Positions 23,377 to 32,623 of a stretch of DNA of 45,322 nucleotides are shown here, piece after piece. A model generated the notes under the pieces. That model had not been told where the DNA came from and made no database searches. It was given only the letters and a program-made list of their open reading frames with translations. The DNA is taken from NCBI GenBank assembly GCA_021810565.1, contig JAJZIM010000019.1, forward strand, positions 1 to 45,322. Direction: 5' to 3'. The translations under genes and the position numbers were made by a program. This DNA comes from Bacillota bacterium (lineage in GTDB: Bacteria; Bacillota; Sulfobacillia; JAJZIM01). Each line of letters begins with the position of its first letter. The stretch's first letter is position 1.

Positions 23377-24747
23377 ATGTCGCTGCTGCGTTCCCTGCGC
23401 CTGCGCACCGTGGCCTCCACCAGCGCCGGGCTGGCCTTCGCGGCCATCAATTTCCTGGCCTGTGTTCAGATCGCCGACCAGACCGTGCCGTCCTTGGCCT
23501 GGGTGTCCATCCTCACCGCTGGGATCCTGTGCCTTTTGACGGCGGCCTCCTTCTCGGAGCTGTCCGGGATCTACCCCACGGCGGCGGCCATCCGGGTCTG
23601 GATGAAGCACGCCATCGGCGAGAACTTCGCCCTGACCGTCACCTTCCTGTACATGACCACCGTGCTCTGGGTGATCGCCGCCGACAGCTTCGTGCTGGCC
23701 CATGCCGTCCACGCCGGCATCCCCCAGGTGCCCGCCATCTTCTGGGTCTTCCTCTTCCTCACCGCCGCCACCCTGGCCAACCTGCGGGGAGTGCGCCTGG
23801 CGGGCCTTTTGCAGGACCTCACCACCTTCACCCTGCTGGGGCTGTTGGCCCTGGTGTCCGTGGTGTTCCTGGTCGGTCACGGCATCGCCTGGCCGGCCGC
23901 CGCCGTCTCCGTGGCCCAGGCCGGACCGGGGGGCTTTCTCACCGCCGTGGCCCTGGGGGTGTTCATCTACGTGGGCTTCGAGTGGGTGACCCCCTTGGCG
24001 GAGGAGGTCCTGGACGCCCGGGTCATCCCCGGCGGCCTGTTCCTGGGCCTGGGGATGGTGGGCGTGGCCTTCGCCCTGTTCACCCTGGTGCTGACCGAGG
24101 CCGTCCCCGCCGCCAAGCTCGGACACACCCTGATCCCGCAGTTGTTGGTCGGCCGCGCCGCCCTGGGACCCGTGGGCTTTTGGATCATGCTCTTCATCAC
24201 CGCCGTGACGGCCCTGACCACCTTCAACGGCGGGTTCGTCACCGCCTCCCGCTTCATCTACGCCTCGGGACGGGAGCGCACCCTGCCCGGGGCCTTCGGG
24301 CGCCTCAACCACCGCTTCGCGCCCCATGTGGCCCTCCTGGCCATGTACGGCGTGACCCTGGTGCTGGCCGTGGTGGTTTTCGCCACCGGCAAGTTCCAGA
24401 TCCTCATCGGCGCCGGTGCCGCCCTGGAGGCCTTCATCTACGCCGTGGCCGCCTGGTGCGTCATCTCCTTGCGCCGACGCCAGCCCCAGCGACCACGACC
24501 CTTCCGCTTTCCCGGCAGCCCCTACCTGCCCGGTCTGGCCATGGTCGTGTTCACCGTCTTGGCCGTGGCCTCGGCCACCAACCCGGTGCCTGACCTGCCC
24601 GACCGCCAGGTGCCCTGGACCCTGCTGCTGCTCTTGTTCCTGGCGGCGGCGTCCTTCAGCTACGTGCGCTGGGTGGTGCCGCGGCTGCGGGCCACCCGTC
24701 CCCGGACCCGCCGGCCGGGAGAGGTCCCGGACCAGCCCGGCGACTAG
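23377..24747 (+). CDS. APC-superfamily amino acid/polyamine permease
   Basis: A 456-residue secondary transporter with about 12 membrane helices. The N-terminal helices (STSAGLAFAAINFLAC), FIYVGFEWVTPLAEEV in the middle and FVTASRFIYASGRERTLPGAFGRLN are characteristic of APC permeases that move amino acids or amines. AGAGGGGGGAA precedes the ATG at 23377. The C-terminus is basic and proline-rich. No enzyme gene beside it indicates the substrate. Confidence 0.87.
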   Translation: MSLLRSLRLRTVASTSAGLAFAAINFLACVQIADQTVPSLAWVSILTAGILCLLTAASFSELSGIYPTAAAIRVWMKHAIGENFALTVTFLYMTTVLWVIAADSFVLAHAVHAGIPQVPAIFWVFLFLTAATLANLRGVRLAGLLQDLTTFTLLGLLALVSVVFLVGHGIAWPAAAVSVAQAGPGGFLTAVALGVFIYVGFEWVTPLAEEVLDARVIPGGLFLGLGMVGVAFALFTLVLTEAVPAAKLGHTLIPQLLVGRAALGPVGFWIMLFITAVTALTTFNGGFVTASRFIYASGRERTLPGAFGRLNHRFAPHVALLAMYGVTLVLAVVVFATGKFQILIGAGAALEAFIYAVAAWCVISLRRRQPQRPRPFRFPGSPYLPGLAMVVFTVLAVASATNPVPDLPDRQVPWTLLLLLFLAAASFSYVRWVVPRLRATRPRTRRPGEVPDQPGD

Positions 24748-24748
24748 C

Positions 24749-25480
24749 TCAAAAGCCCGGCTGCAGCGGACCCAGCGGCAAGAGCCGCCAAAGCCTAGGC
24801 AGCGGCAGGTGCCAGGCGGCCAGGTCGATCCCCAGGCCCAGGATCCACAGGGCCAGGGTCCAACCGACGGCCCGCCGCGGCGCAAGGCCCCGCCCGATCA
24901 GGCCGCCGGCCAGGACGTAGCCGTACCAAAGGGTGAAGGGACTGATACCGCTCAGGATCCGGTAGGCCAGGGGACCCACCGCCGCGGCGAAGGTCCACAG
25001 GGCCGGGGTCAGGGGCAGGGGAAAGGAGCGGCCCAAGACCAGGGCCAGGGACATCCCCAAAAGCAGGGCCAAAAGCCGCGGCAGGTTGGCCCACAGGGCC
25101 AGGGTCAGCCAGTCGCCCCACGGGGCGGGCCGCCCCGCCGCGCGGCCCACCGCGCCCAGCGCCGCCGCCAGGATCCCAAAGCCCAGCCACGCCGCCGCCA
25201 CCGTGACCACCACCAGCAGCGCCACCAACAGCCCCGGTGGAAGGCCCGCCACCCCCGTGAGCTCCCCCAGCCGCCCGGGATGGTGGGCCCAGGCGTGCTC
25301 CAAGCGGGGCACCGCCCGACCGAAGGAGACCAGGGCCACCGCGGCGTAGCCTCCGGTGAGCAGCGCCCCCGGGATGAGCACCCGCCGCCCCCGGATGGTC
25401 CAGGGGCTGAGCAGCGCCTCCCCCAGCACGGCAAGGCCCGCCTGGTCGCTCCTTGGGATCTTGTCCACCCCCCGCCTCAT
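24749..25480 (-). CDS. Multi-helix membrane protein (YIP1-like)
   Basis: A 243-residue hydrophobic protein of about six helices, with SPWTIRGRRVLIPGALLTGGYAA near the N-terminus and a proline-containing AYRILSGISPFTLWYGYVLAGGLI segment. The general plan resembles Yip1-domain membrane proteins, but the match is weak and the role is unknown. The start is uncertain: the ATG at 25480 has no ribosome site and lies inside the rightward promoter at 25461-25488, so a downstream GTG is possible. It ends two bases beyond the stop of the convergent permease gene. Confidence 0.6.
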   Translation of the reverse strand: MRRGVDKIPRSDQAGLAVLGEALLSPWTIRGRRVLIPGALLTGGYAAVALVSFGRAVPRLEHAWAHHPGRLGELTGVAGLPPGLLVALLVVVTVAAAWLGFGILAAALGAVGRAAGRPAPWGDWLTLALWANLPRLLALLLGMSLALVLGRSFPLPLTPALWTFAAAVGPLAYRILSGISPFTLWYGYVLAGGLIGRGLAPRRAVGWTLALWILGLGIDLAAWHLPLPRLWRLLPLGPLQPGF

Positions 25481-25488
25481 TTTATACT
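25461..25488 (+). promoter_or_regulatory. Promoter for the HEAT-repeat gene
   Basis: TTGTCC (25461-25466), a 16-bp spacer and TATACT (25483-25488), followed 55 bp later by the start codon of the HEAT-repeat gene. Confidence 0.55.
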
Positions 25489-25543
25489 GTCGGCGGGCGT
25501 TTCCCAACCCCCTGGGTCAAATTTCTGCTCGGGAGGGAGTTCC

Positions 25544-26185
25544 ATGCAAACCGACGAGTTGCGGGCAAGGCTGCGCGACCCCGACTGGACGGTGCGCCAG
25601 GCGGCGGCGGAGGCCCTGGGACGCGCGCGCGACCCGGCCGTCCTGGAGGACCTCCTCGCGGCCGCCGCCGACGAAAACGCCTGGGTGCGCTGCGCCGCCC
25701 TGGAGGCCCTGGCGCTGCTCCCCGACCCGCGCTCCTGGCCGGTGCTGCGCCGCGGCCTCCAAGACGCGGATTGGAACGTCCGGCTGCGGGCGGTGGGGGC
25801 CGTCGCCGCCCTGGCCGATCCCGCGGGAGCCGCCGACCTGGTGCCCCTCCTGGAGGATCCCAGCGAGCTGGTGGCCGCCGCCGCGGCGGACGCCCTGGGC
25901 ACCGTGGGCGGCGCCCCCGCCCTGGCCGCCCTGGAGCGGCTGGCCGACACGCCCCGGTGGCAGTCCCGGGAGTGGGCCGCCTTGGCCCTGGGCCACCTGG
26001 GCGTCCCGGGGGTGGCGCTGTTGGCCCGCCTCCTGCGCGACCCCAAGTTCCATGTGCGCCGGCGCGCCGCCGAGGCCCTGGCCCGCATCGCCAGCCCCGA
26101 GGCCAAGCGCGCCCTGGCCGGCGCCCTGCAGGACCGGGACTGGCGGGTCCGGGAGACCGCCCGGGACGCCCTGCGGGAGCGCTGA
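25544..26185 (+). CDS. HEAT-repeat (PBS lyase-type) scaffold protein
   Basis: A 213-residue protein built almost wholly from about six HEAT-like repeats of about 30 residues, each with a pattern such as LRDPDWTVRQAAAEALG or LLRDPKFHVRRRAAEALARI. Such folds bind other proteins; no enzymatic motif is seen. Some repeats keep the D-x-x-x-V-R-x-x-A-A-x-A-L signature well, suggesting recent internal duplication. ATG 25544 follows GGGAGGGAG. The next gene starts two bases after its stop, so the two proteins may work together. Confidence 0.85.
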   Translation: MQTDELRARLRDPDWTVRQAAAEALGRARDPAVLEDLLAAAADENAWVRCAALEALALLPDPRSWPVLRRGLQDADWNVRLRAVGAVAALADPAGAADLVPLLEDPSELVAAAAADALGTVGGAPALAALERLADTPRWQSREWAALALGHLGVPGVALLARLLRDPKFHVRRRAAEALARIASPEAKRALAGALQDRDWRVRETARDALRER

Positions 26186-26187
26186 CC

Positions 26188-27771
26188 TTGAGCGTGCAGC
26201 TGACCCTCTACGACGGGGCGCGCTCCATCGGCGGCAACAAGTTCCTATTGGAGGCCGAGGACGCGGTGCTGCTGTTGGATTTCGGCCTGAACTTCGGCGC
26301 CCTGGGCGCCTTCTATGACGAGTTTCTGGGCCCGCGCCCCACCACCGGCCTGTTGGATCCCCTGGAGCTGGGGCTCTTGCCGCCCCTGGAGGGCATCTAC
26401 CGGCCGGACTTCCAGCTGTCCGACGGCCGTCCCTGGGAGCGGCTGCGCCGCCGGGCAGGCTATCGGCGGCTGGATCACCTGGACGGCGTGCTCATCACCC
26501 ACGCCCATGTGGATCACACCGGGCAGCTGTCCTATCTGCGCGAAGACGTGCCCGTGTACACCGGCGTGACCACGGCGGTGGTGGCCAAGGTCATGCAGGA
26601 CACCTCCCCCGCCGGGGCCGAGCGGGAGACCTGCTACGTGGTGCCGCGGGAGGAGCGGGAGGGACTGCTGCACACCGGCAACTTCCGTAAGGTGCCCAGC
26701 CGCGGCCGCCCCTTTGTGGCGCTGGACCCGGTGCCCGACGCGGCGGCCGCCTTCTGGCAGGCATCCCCGGCTACGCGCGCCCTGGAGGCGGCCTCCCTGC
26801 GCGCCAGCCCCGACGGCGCCCGCGTGGGCGGCCTCGTCGTCCGCCGCTTTCCCGTGGACCACTCCATACCGGGATCCTGCGCCTTCGCCGTGGGCACCCC
26901 CGCCGGCTGGGTGGTCTACACCGGCGATCTGCGCCTGCACGGCACCCGGGGCGGGCAGACCCGGGCCTTCATGGAGGAGGCGCGCAAGCTCTCCCCCCTG
27001 GCCCTGATCTGCGAGGGCACCCATCCCGACCAGCACTCGCCGGTGACCGAGGCCCAGGTCGCCGAGCGGGCCGGGGCCACCGTCCGCTCCGCCCGGGGGT
27101 TGGTGGTGGCCGACTTCGGCCCCCGCAACGTGGAGCGCCTATTGGCCTTCCGGCAGGCGGCGCGGGAGGCCGACCGGCTGCTGGCCGTGACTACCCGGGA
27201 CGCCTACCTGCTGGAGGCCCTGCACGCCGCGGGGGAGCCGGGGGTGGGCGATCCCTTGGAGGATGCGCATCTCGCCCTCTACGTCAAGACCCGCGCCCAA
27301 CGCCTCGGTTGGGAGCGGGCCCTCTTGGACCGCTATGCCGAGCGCTGCCCCGAGCGGGTGGTGGGGCCGCGGGAGGTGGGCGCCGCTCCTCAGCGCTTCG
27401 TGCTTTGCTTCTCCTACTACGACCTGCCGGAGCTCATCGACGTCGCCCCTCCCGGCGGCACCTACATCTACTCCTCCAGCGAGGCCTTCAACGAGGAGAT
27501 GCACCTGGACCTGGATCGGCTGCGCCACTGGCTGCGGCATTTGGGTCTGGCCTTCGCCGGGGAGCCGCCCCGGCGCGACGGCACCGGCGGCGATCCCGGC
27601 TTCCACGCCAGCGGGCACATCCACGGGCCGGGCCTGGTCGAGTTGGTGGAGACCATCGACCCGCAGTTATTGATCCCCGTGCACACCGAGCGGCCGGAGT
27701 TCTTCCGCCAACATTTCCCGCACCGGCGAGTGCTCTTTCCCCGGATCGGGGAGCCGGTGCGCCTGGCCTGA
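26188..27771 (+). CDS. RNase J-like beta-CASP metallo-hydrolase
   Basis: A 527-residue metallo-beta-lactamase fold protein. It has the metal-binding motif THAHVDHTG (H105, H107, D109, H110), a later metal ligand region FPVDHSIPGS, YTGDLRLHG, and C-terminal SGHIHGPGLVELVETIDPQLLIPVHTE, which matches the beta-CASP/RNase J pattern of SGH followed by IPVHGE. Family members process RNA, but this one is divergent and unusually preceded by a HEAT-repeat gene. The start is a TTG at 26188, nine bases after GGGAG, with only two bases between genes; a GTG at 26194 is the alternative. RNA as substrate is inferred. Confidence 0.82.
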   Translation: MSVQLTLYDGARSIGGNKFLLEAEDAVLLLDFGLNFGALGAFYDEFLGPRPTTGLLDPLELGLLPPLEGIYRPDFQLSDGRPWERLRRRAGYRRLDHLDGVLITHAHVDHTGQLSYLREDVPVYTGVTTAVVAKVMQDTSPAGAERETCYVVPREEREGLLHTGNFRKVPSRGRPFVALDPVPDAAAAFWQASPATRALEAASLRASPDGARVGGLVVRRFPVDHSIPGSCAFAVGTPAGWVVYTGDLRLHGTRGGQTRAFMEEARKLSPLALICEGTHPDQHSPVTEAQVAERAGATVRSARGLVVADFGPRNVERLLAFRQAAREADRLLAVTTRDAYLLEALHAAGEPGVGDPLEDAHLALYVKTRAQRLGWERALLDRYAERCPERVVGPREVGAAPQRFVLCFSYYDLPELIDVAPPGGTYIYSSSEAFNEEMHLDLDRLRHWLRHLGLAFAGEPPRRDGTGGDPGFHASGHIHGPGLVELVETIDPQLLIPVHTERPEFFRQHFPHRRVLFPRIGEPVRLA

Positions 27772-27819
27772 CGCCCCGCCGGCCGCCCCCAAGGAATCCC
27801 CGGGCGCGTGGATCCCCGG

Positions 27820-28653
27820 TCAGGCCCCCAAGGTCGGCACATTGGAGGCCGCCGACCGCTGTTGGCTGCCCTGGTAGGCCACGAAGGCGCCCAAAAGGTA
27901 GAAGGTGTCCAGGAAGACCATCCCCACGATGAGGACCAAGAAGCCGATGAGGATCATGGCGAGGATCGCCCCCACCACCTCGATCACCAGTCCGGCCACG
28001 AAGCACAAAAGCACGAAGCCGATGGCCCGCGTCCAGCCGCCCTGGGCGAAGGTGATGTTGAGCGCGCTGGCCAGGGCCGCCAGCTGTCCCTGCTGGCCCA
28101 GATACACCGCCGGCACCCAGTAGAACATGAGGCAGGACAGGGCCAGTCCCAGGGCCAGCATCCACAAGAAGGGCAGCAGGAAGAAGATGTGCCCCAAAAT
28201 GAGGGTCCCCAGGATAGCCACCAAGAACCAGAGGACACCCACCACCAGCAAGAGCAGGATGAAGCCCCAGGTGCGGCCGTAGTAGCGCGCGCCGTTGGTG
28301 AAGAAGTCCAGGGCCGACACGCTCCGGTTGGGATCCAGCGCCTCCATCACCGTGCCGGCCCAGCCCCCGAAAGCGTACGGCAGCACCAGGAGGTAGATGA
28401 TCAGAGACGATACCAGGGCCACCACCAGGGAACCCGCGGAGACCGCCGGGGCGGCCAGGGGCACGGTCGCGCCCGGCGCCGTGGGCAGGTGGTGGACCAT
28501 GAGGTAGACCATCGCCCCCAGCCCGCCGGTCACCACCAGGACCAGCAACAGCAACACCATCGGAATGACCGTGGCGAAGAAGGTCGCCCAGTTCAAGGCC
28601 AGGCGGCGCAGAAACAGGGACCAGGTCTCGCTCAGGATGTCCCCCAGCGTCAT
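27820..28653 (-). CDS. Polytopic membrane protein, unknown function
   Basis: A 277-residue protein with about six strongly hydrophobic helices and an N-terminal amphipathic segment (GDILSETWSLFLRRLALNW). The layout, with a short loop carrying SALDFFTNGARYYGRTWG, resembles the family of bacterial membrane proteins annotated as DUF975/YciC-like or glycerophosphodiesterase membrane domains; I cannot choose among them. A strong GAGGAGGGGG precedes the ATG at 28653. It is transcribed alone; TATAGT on the minus strand about 28691-28696 could be its -10. Function unknown. Confidence 0.72.
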   Translation of the reverse strand: MTLGDILSETWSLFLRRLALNWATFFATVIPMVLLLLVLVVTGGLGAMVYLMVHHLPTAPGATVPLAAPAVSAGSLVVALVSSLIIYLLVLPYAFGGWAGTVMEALDPNRSVSALDFFTNGARYYGRTWGFILLLLVVGVLWFLVAILGTLILGHIFFLLPFLWMLALGLALSCLMFYWVPAVYLGQQGQLAALASALNITFAQGGWTRAIGFVLLCFVAGLVIEVVGAILAMILIGFLVLIVGMVFLDTFYLLGAFVAYQGSQQRSAASNVPTLGA

Positions 28654-28784
28654 TTTTCCCCCTCCTCGCGCTTACGTTCGAAAGTCTTTACTATATTTCT
28701 AGCTTGGCGCGGGTTTTCCTGCCGTTTCGACCAACTTGTCGAAAAAACTCCCCCCCGCCTTATGCCCTGCGCCCCCCGGAGGTG

Positions 28785-30080
28785 TTAGCGCCGCAACCCG
28801 TCGAGCTGCCGCCAAAAATCCGGGTAGGAGATGTCCACGCATTCCGCGCCCCGGATCCGGGTGTCCCCCGCGGCCAAGAGACCGGCCACCGCCAGGGCCA
28901 TGGCCACCCGATGGTCGCCGTGGGCGTCCACTGTCGCCCCCCGCAGGGCACCCCCTCCCTGCACCACCAGGCCGTCGGGCAGGGCCTCCACCCGGGCGCC
29001 CAGCCGCCCGAGCTCCTCGGCCATGGTCGCGATGCGGTCGCTCTCCTTCACCCGCAACTCCGCCGCGTCCCGGATGCGGGTCTCCCCGGTGGCCACGCAG
29101 GCCAGGACGCACAGCACCGGCAGCTCGTCGATGAGGCGGGGGATCAGCTCACCGCCGAGCTCCACCCCCTCGAGCGCACCGCCCTCCACCGTCACGTCTC
29201 CCCACTCCTCCCCGGCGACGTCCGGGCGACGCTCCACCGCGATGCGGCCTCCCATGCGCGAGAGGGCCTCCAGCACCCCGGTGCGGGTGGGGTTGAGGCC
29301 CACCCGGCGCACCCTCAGGCGCGAGCCGGGCAGGGCCGCCGCCGCCGCCAGAAAGAAGGCGGCCGAGGAGATGTCGCCCGGCACCACCACGCGCCGGCCC
29401 CGCAGGGCCGCCGGCCCCTGCAGCTGCACCCGGTGGCCCTGCGGACCGGACGCCTCCTCCACCTGCGCCCCGAAGGAGCGCAGCATGCGCTCGGTGTGGT
29501 CGCGGGAGGCATGGGGCTCCGCCACCCCGGTGGGGCCCGCCGCGGCCAGACCCGCCAGCAGCAGCGCCGATTTCACCTGGGCGCTGGCCACCGCCAGCCG
29601 ATGCTCCCCCGCCTCCAGTGCGCCGCCCCGCACGGCCAGGGGCAGCGCCCGTCCCTCCTCCCGGCCGTCGATGCGGGCGCCCATCCGCCGCAGCGGCTCC
29701 ACCACCCGCCCCATGGGACGCCGGCAAAGGGAGGCATCCCCGGTGAGCACGGCGTGGAAGGGCTGCGACGCCAGCACCCCCAGGAGCAGCCGGGCGGTGG
29801 TCCCGGAGTTGCCCGCGTCCAGGACCCGCGACGGCTCCACCAGAGTGCCGCACCGACCCTGCACCACGATGCGGCCGGGCTCGGGGCGCCGCCACTCGAC
29901 CCCCAGGGCCGCCAGGCAATCGAGGGTGCTGCGCGGGTCGGCCCCTTCGAGAAAGCCTTCGATCTCGGTGGTGCCTTCCGCCAGGGCGCCCAGGATGGCC
30001 GCCCGGTGGGAGACGGACTTGTCCCCCGGCACTGTCAACTCCCCCAGCAGGGCCCGCGCCGGCTCGATGCGCTGCTCCAA
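28785..30080 (-). CDS. aroA: 3-phosphoshikimate 1-carboxyvinyltransferase (EPSP synthase)
   Basis: A 431-residue enzyme that joins shikimate 3-phosphate and phosphoenolpyruvate in the shikimate pathway. Motifs: PGDKSVSHRAAILGALA, LDAGNSGTTARLLLG, RPMGRVVEPLRRMGA, SAQVKSALLLAGL, ESDRI and HGDHRVAMALAVAG. The RPMGRV and GNSGTT segments place it with the Gram-positive type. The start is TTG at 30080 with GGGAGGGA five bases upstream. It is the last gene of the aroF-tyrA-aroA operon, 13 bases after tyrA, and so under the T-box leader. Confidence 0.96.
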   Translation of the reverse strand: MEQRIEPARALLGELTVPGDKSVSHRAAILGALAEGTTEIEGFLEGADPRSTLDCLAALGVEWRRPEPGRIVVQGRCGTLVEPSRVLDAGNSGTTARLLLGVLASQPFHAVLTGDASLCRRPMGRVVEPLRRMGARIDGREEGRALPLAVRGGALEAGEHRLAVASAQVKSALLLAGLAAAGPTGVAEPHASRDHTERMLRSFGAQVEEASGPQGHRVQLQGPAALRGRRVVVPGDISSAAFFLAAAAALPGSRLRVRRVGLNPTRTGVLEALSRMGGRIAVERRPDVAGEEWGDVTVEGGALEGVELGGELIPRLIDELPVLCVLACVATGETRIRDAAELRVKESDRIATMAEELGRLGARVEALPDGLVVQGGGALRGATVDAHGDHRVAMALAVAGLLAAGDTRIRGAECVDISYPDFWRQLDGLRR

Positions 30081-30093
30081 AACAATCCCTCCC

Positions 30094-31182
30094 CTAGCGG
30101 CGCAGGGTGCGGTAGCCGTGGGCGGCCAACAGCCGCGCGGCCTCCGCCGCCTCCGCCTCGGCGGCGAAGCCCAGGCGCAGGGTGCCCCCCTCGCCCTCCT
30201 CCACCCGCAAGAGCTCCGCGTCGGCGATGTTGATGCCGGCCTCCCCCAGACGGCTGCAGACCTGGCCGATGGCGCCGGGACGATCCGGCAACACCACCAC
30301 CAGCTCCGCCAACTCCGGCCGGATGCCCCGTCCCCGGGGAATCCGCCGGCGCATCTCCTGCGCCCGGCGCAGCCGCTCCTCCAGCTCGTCCCAGCGGGCC
30401 TGGGCCAGGGCCCGGCGAAAAGCCCGCAGCTCCCGCAACATGCGATCCAGGGCCTCCCCCGCCGCCGCGGCGTTGGTGGCGAGGATCTCCCGCCAAAGGG
30501 CCGGATCGCCCCCGGCCACCCGGGTGGTGTCGCGGAGTCCCCCCCCCGCCAGCTCCAACACGTCCTCCTCCCCCGCGGCCACGGCGTTCACCAGGGCCGC
30601 GGCCGTAAGGTGGGGCAGGTGGCTGACCGCCGCCACCGCCCGGTCGTGCTGCGCCGCCTCCAGCACCCGCGGGCGGGCTCCCACCCCCTCGGCCATGGAG
30701 CGCACCTTGGCCACCCCGGCGGGGGAGCACCCCGGCGCGGGCACCAGGAGGTACGGGGCGTCCTGGAACAGGAAGGGGTCCGCCCCGGCGAGGCCGCTCT
30801 TCTCCGAGCCGCTCATGGGGTGGCCGCCCACGAAGTCCTGGCCCGGGCGCAAGACCGCCGCGGCGCGCTCCAGGATCGCCCCCTTGGTGCTGGCCACGTC
30901 GGTCAGCACCGCCCCCGGCGCCAGCAGGGGCGCCACCTGCGGCAACAGCTCCAGGCAGGCCGCCACGGGAGCCGCCAGAACCACCAGTTCGGCCCCGGCC
31001 AGCTCCCGGGCCAGATCGGTGCCTCCCGCGTCGATGGCCCCGGCTGCCCTGGCCTGCTCCAGCACCGCCTGGGAGGTGTCCACCCCCACCACCTGACGGC
31101 ACAGCCCCTTGCGGCGCAGGGCCATCCCCAACGAGCCGCCCACCAGGCCCACCCCCACGATGGCGACCCGCTCGGCCAGCAC
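30094..31182 (-). CDS. tyrA: Prephenate dehydrogenase with C-terminal ACT domain
   Basis: A 362-residue NAD(P)-dependent dehydrogenase converting prephenate to 4-hydroxyphenylpyruvate for tyrosine. The Rossmann motif VGVGLVGGSLGMAL is at the N-terminus, followed by HPMSGSEKSG, SHLPHL and GGGLRDTTRVAGGDPALW. From about residue 285, LVVVLPDRPGAIGQVCSRLGEAG forms an ACT regulatory domain, probably for feedback inhibition. The start is GTG 31182, one base after the aroF stop. A tyrosine enzyme in the operon agrees with the tyrosine codon read in the T-box leader. Confidence 0.95.
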   Translation of the reverse strand: MLAERVAIVGVGLVGGSLGMALRRKGLCRQVVGVDTSQAVLEQARAAGAIDAGGTDLARELAGAELVVLAAPVAACLELLPQVAPLLAPGAVLTDVASTKGAILERAAAVLRPGQDFVGGHPMSGSEKSGLAGADPFLFQDAPYLLVPAPGCSPAGVAKVRSMAEGVGARPRVLEAAQHDRAVAAVSHLPHLTAAALVNAVAAGEEDVLELAGGGLRDTTRVAGGDPALWREILATNAAAAGEALDRMLRELRAFRRALAQARWDELEERLRRAQEMRRRIPRGRGIRPELAELVVVLPDRPGAIGQVCSRLGEAGINIADAELLRVEEGEGGTLRLGFAAEAEAAEAARLLAAHGYRTLRR

Positions 31183-31183
31183 G

Positions 31184-32209
31184 CTAGATGCCCCGTCCCA
31201 CCGCCGACGCCACCGCGGTCAGCTCCCGCATCAGCCCGGCGAACCGCTCCGGCGTCAGCGACTGGGGTCCGTCGGACACGGCCTGCTCCGGGTGCGGATG
31301 CACCTCGATGAGCAGGCCGTCGGCCCCCGCGGCCACCGCGGCCCGGGACATGGGCCCCACCAGCTTCCACTTCCCGGTGCCGTGGCTGGGGTCCACCACC
31401 ACCGGCAAATGGGTCAGCTGCTTCAGGCTGGGCACCGCCGTCAGGTCCAGGGTGTTGCGGGTGTAGGTGTCGAAGGTGCGGATGCCCCGCTCGCACAGGA
31501 TCACCTGCTGGTTGCCGCCGGACATGATGTATTCCGCCGCCATCAGCCACTCCTCCAGGGTGGCGCACATCCCCCGCTTGAGCAGCACCGGCTTCTTGAT
31601 CCTGCCCACCTCCCGCAGGAGGTGGAAATTCTGCATGTTGCGGGTGCCGATCTGCACCACGTCGGCGTACTCGGCCACCATTTCCAGGTTGTATGGATCC
31701 ATGACCTCCGTGGTGATCAGAAGGCCCGTCTCCCGGCGCACCTGGGCCAGGATCTCCAGCCCCTCCCGCTCCATGCCCTGGAAGCTGTAGGGGGAGGTGC
31801 GCGGCTTGAAGGCGCCACCCCGCAGCAGCCGCGCCCCGGCCGCCTTCACTGCCCGGGCCGTCTGCTGCATCTGCTCCAGGCTCTCCACGGCGCAGGGGCC
31901 GGCGATCACCAACACCTTCTCGCCGCCGATCTCCACCCCGCCGCCCAGGTCGAAGCGGCTGCCCCCCTCCTTGTAGCGGCGGCTGGCCAGCTTGTACGGC
32001 TCGAGAATGGGCACCACCCGCTCCACCTCTTCCAGGGCCTCGATGGCCGCCGCCGTGGCCTCCTCCACCCGGCCGCCGATGACCCCGATGACGGTGCGCT
32101 CCACGCCCTGGGAAATGTGCAGGCGCAGGCCCATCCCCTCCAGCTGGTCCGCCACCTTGCGCACCTCCTCCGGAGCCGCCCCCGCGCGCATCACCACTAT
32201 CAACCCCAT
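31184..32209 (-). CDS. aroF: 3-deoxy-7-phosphoheptulonate synthase (DAHP synthase)
   Basis: A 341-residue enzyme catalysing the first step of aromatic amino acid synthesis (phosphoenolpyruvate plus erythrose 4-phosphate). An N-terminal ferredoxin-like regulatory domain (about 1-70) precedes the barrel, as in the tyrosine-inhibited Thermotoga enzyme. Active-site segments: [52 protein letters not shown] and [17 protein letters not shown] lies very close to the ATG at 32209. It is the first gene of the operon and directly follows the T-box terminator/antiterminator. Confidence 0.97.
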   Translation of the reverse strand: MGLIVVMRAGAAPEEVRKVADQLEGMGLRLHISQGVERTVIGVIGGRVEEATAAAIEALEEVERVVPILEPYKLASRRYKEGGSRFDLGGGVEIGGEKVLVIAGPCAVESLEQMQQTARAVKAAGARLLRGGAFKPRTSPYSFQGMEREGLEILAQVRRETGLLITTEVMDPYNLEMVAEYADVVQIGTRNMQNFHLLREVGRIKKPVLLKRGMCATLEEWLMAAEYIMSGGNQQVILCERGIRTFDTYTRNTLDLTAVPSLKQLTHLPVVVDPSHGTGKWKLVGPMSRAAVAAGADGLLIEVHPHPEQAVSDGPQSLTPERFAGLMRELTAVASAVGRGI

Positions 32210-32213
32210 CGCC

Positions 32214-32459
32214 TCCTCAAAAAGAAAAAAACGCCCCGTCCAAGGGACGAAACTTGCGGTTCCGCGGTACCACCCTGTTTGACCCGAAGGTCCTCTCGCT
32301 CCCCCGCTAACGGTGGGGAACCGTCCCGCCTACTCACCGTGGCTTTCAGCCGGGCGCTCCCGGGCGTATTCGACGGGCGGCCGACGCCGGGATCCCAGCC
32401 TCCCCGGCTCTCTGGAGCCACCTCTCCCGCCTACTTCCCCCGCTCATCGCTTTTCCTTT
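32214..32459 (-). promoter_or_regulatory. T-box riboswitch leader, tyrosine-type
   Basis: About 245 nt of leader, read right to left. It has the Stem I landmarks GATGA, GGGGGAAGTAG and CCAGAGAGCC (32456 to about 32405), and a specifier region GAATACGCCC in which TAC (32368-32366) is the likely tyrosine codon. It also has a small hairpin ACGGT-TCCCC-ACCGT and the hallmark T-box AGGGTGGTACCGCGG (32276-32262). A terminator stem CGTCCC/GGGGCG follows, with seven T residues (about 32245-32225). TGGT in the T-box fits a tRNA with discriminator A, as in tRNA-Tyr. Uncharged tRNA-Tyr would favour read-through into aroF-tyrA-aroA. Confidence 0.9.
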
Positions 32460-32465
32460 GGCTGC

Positions 32466-32494
32466 AATGTATCATGGGGGACAGGCGCTGTCAA
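32466..32494 (-). promoter_or_regulatory. Sigma-A promoter of the T-box/aroF operon
   Basis: On the minus strand, a perfect -35 TTGACA (32494-32489), a 17-bp spacer and TACATT (32471-32466). Transcription would start near 32459 at the foot of the T-box Stem I. Confidence 0.82.
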
Positions 32495-32623
32495 TACCGG
32501 CGCGGGCCCGGAGGCGACCCGCCCGCTCTCCTATGCGGGCGTGATGCTTGGCGTCCTGACCGGCAGACCAAAATCCCAAGCCTTGCCTTGGTCATCCCCA
32601 GCAAGCCGCAAGCGCCAAGCAGC

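Noticed and set aside
28700-28790. Terminator after aroA on the minus strand
   Set aside because: A T-run is present on the minus strand near 28740-28750, but no convincing stem precedes it.
28831-31311. Rightward open frame of 826 codons
   Set aside because: Ser/Arg/Pro-rich shadow of aroA and tyrA on the opposite strand.
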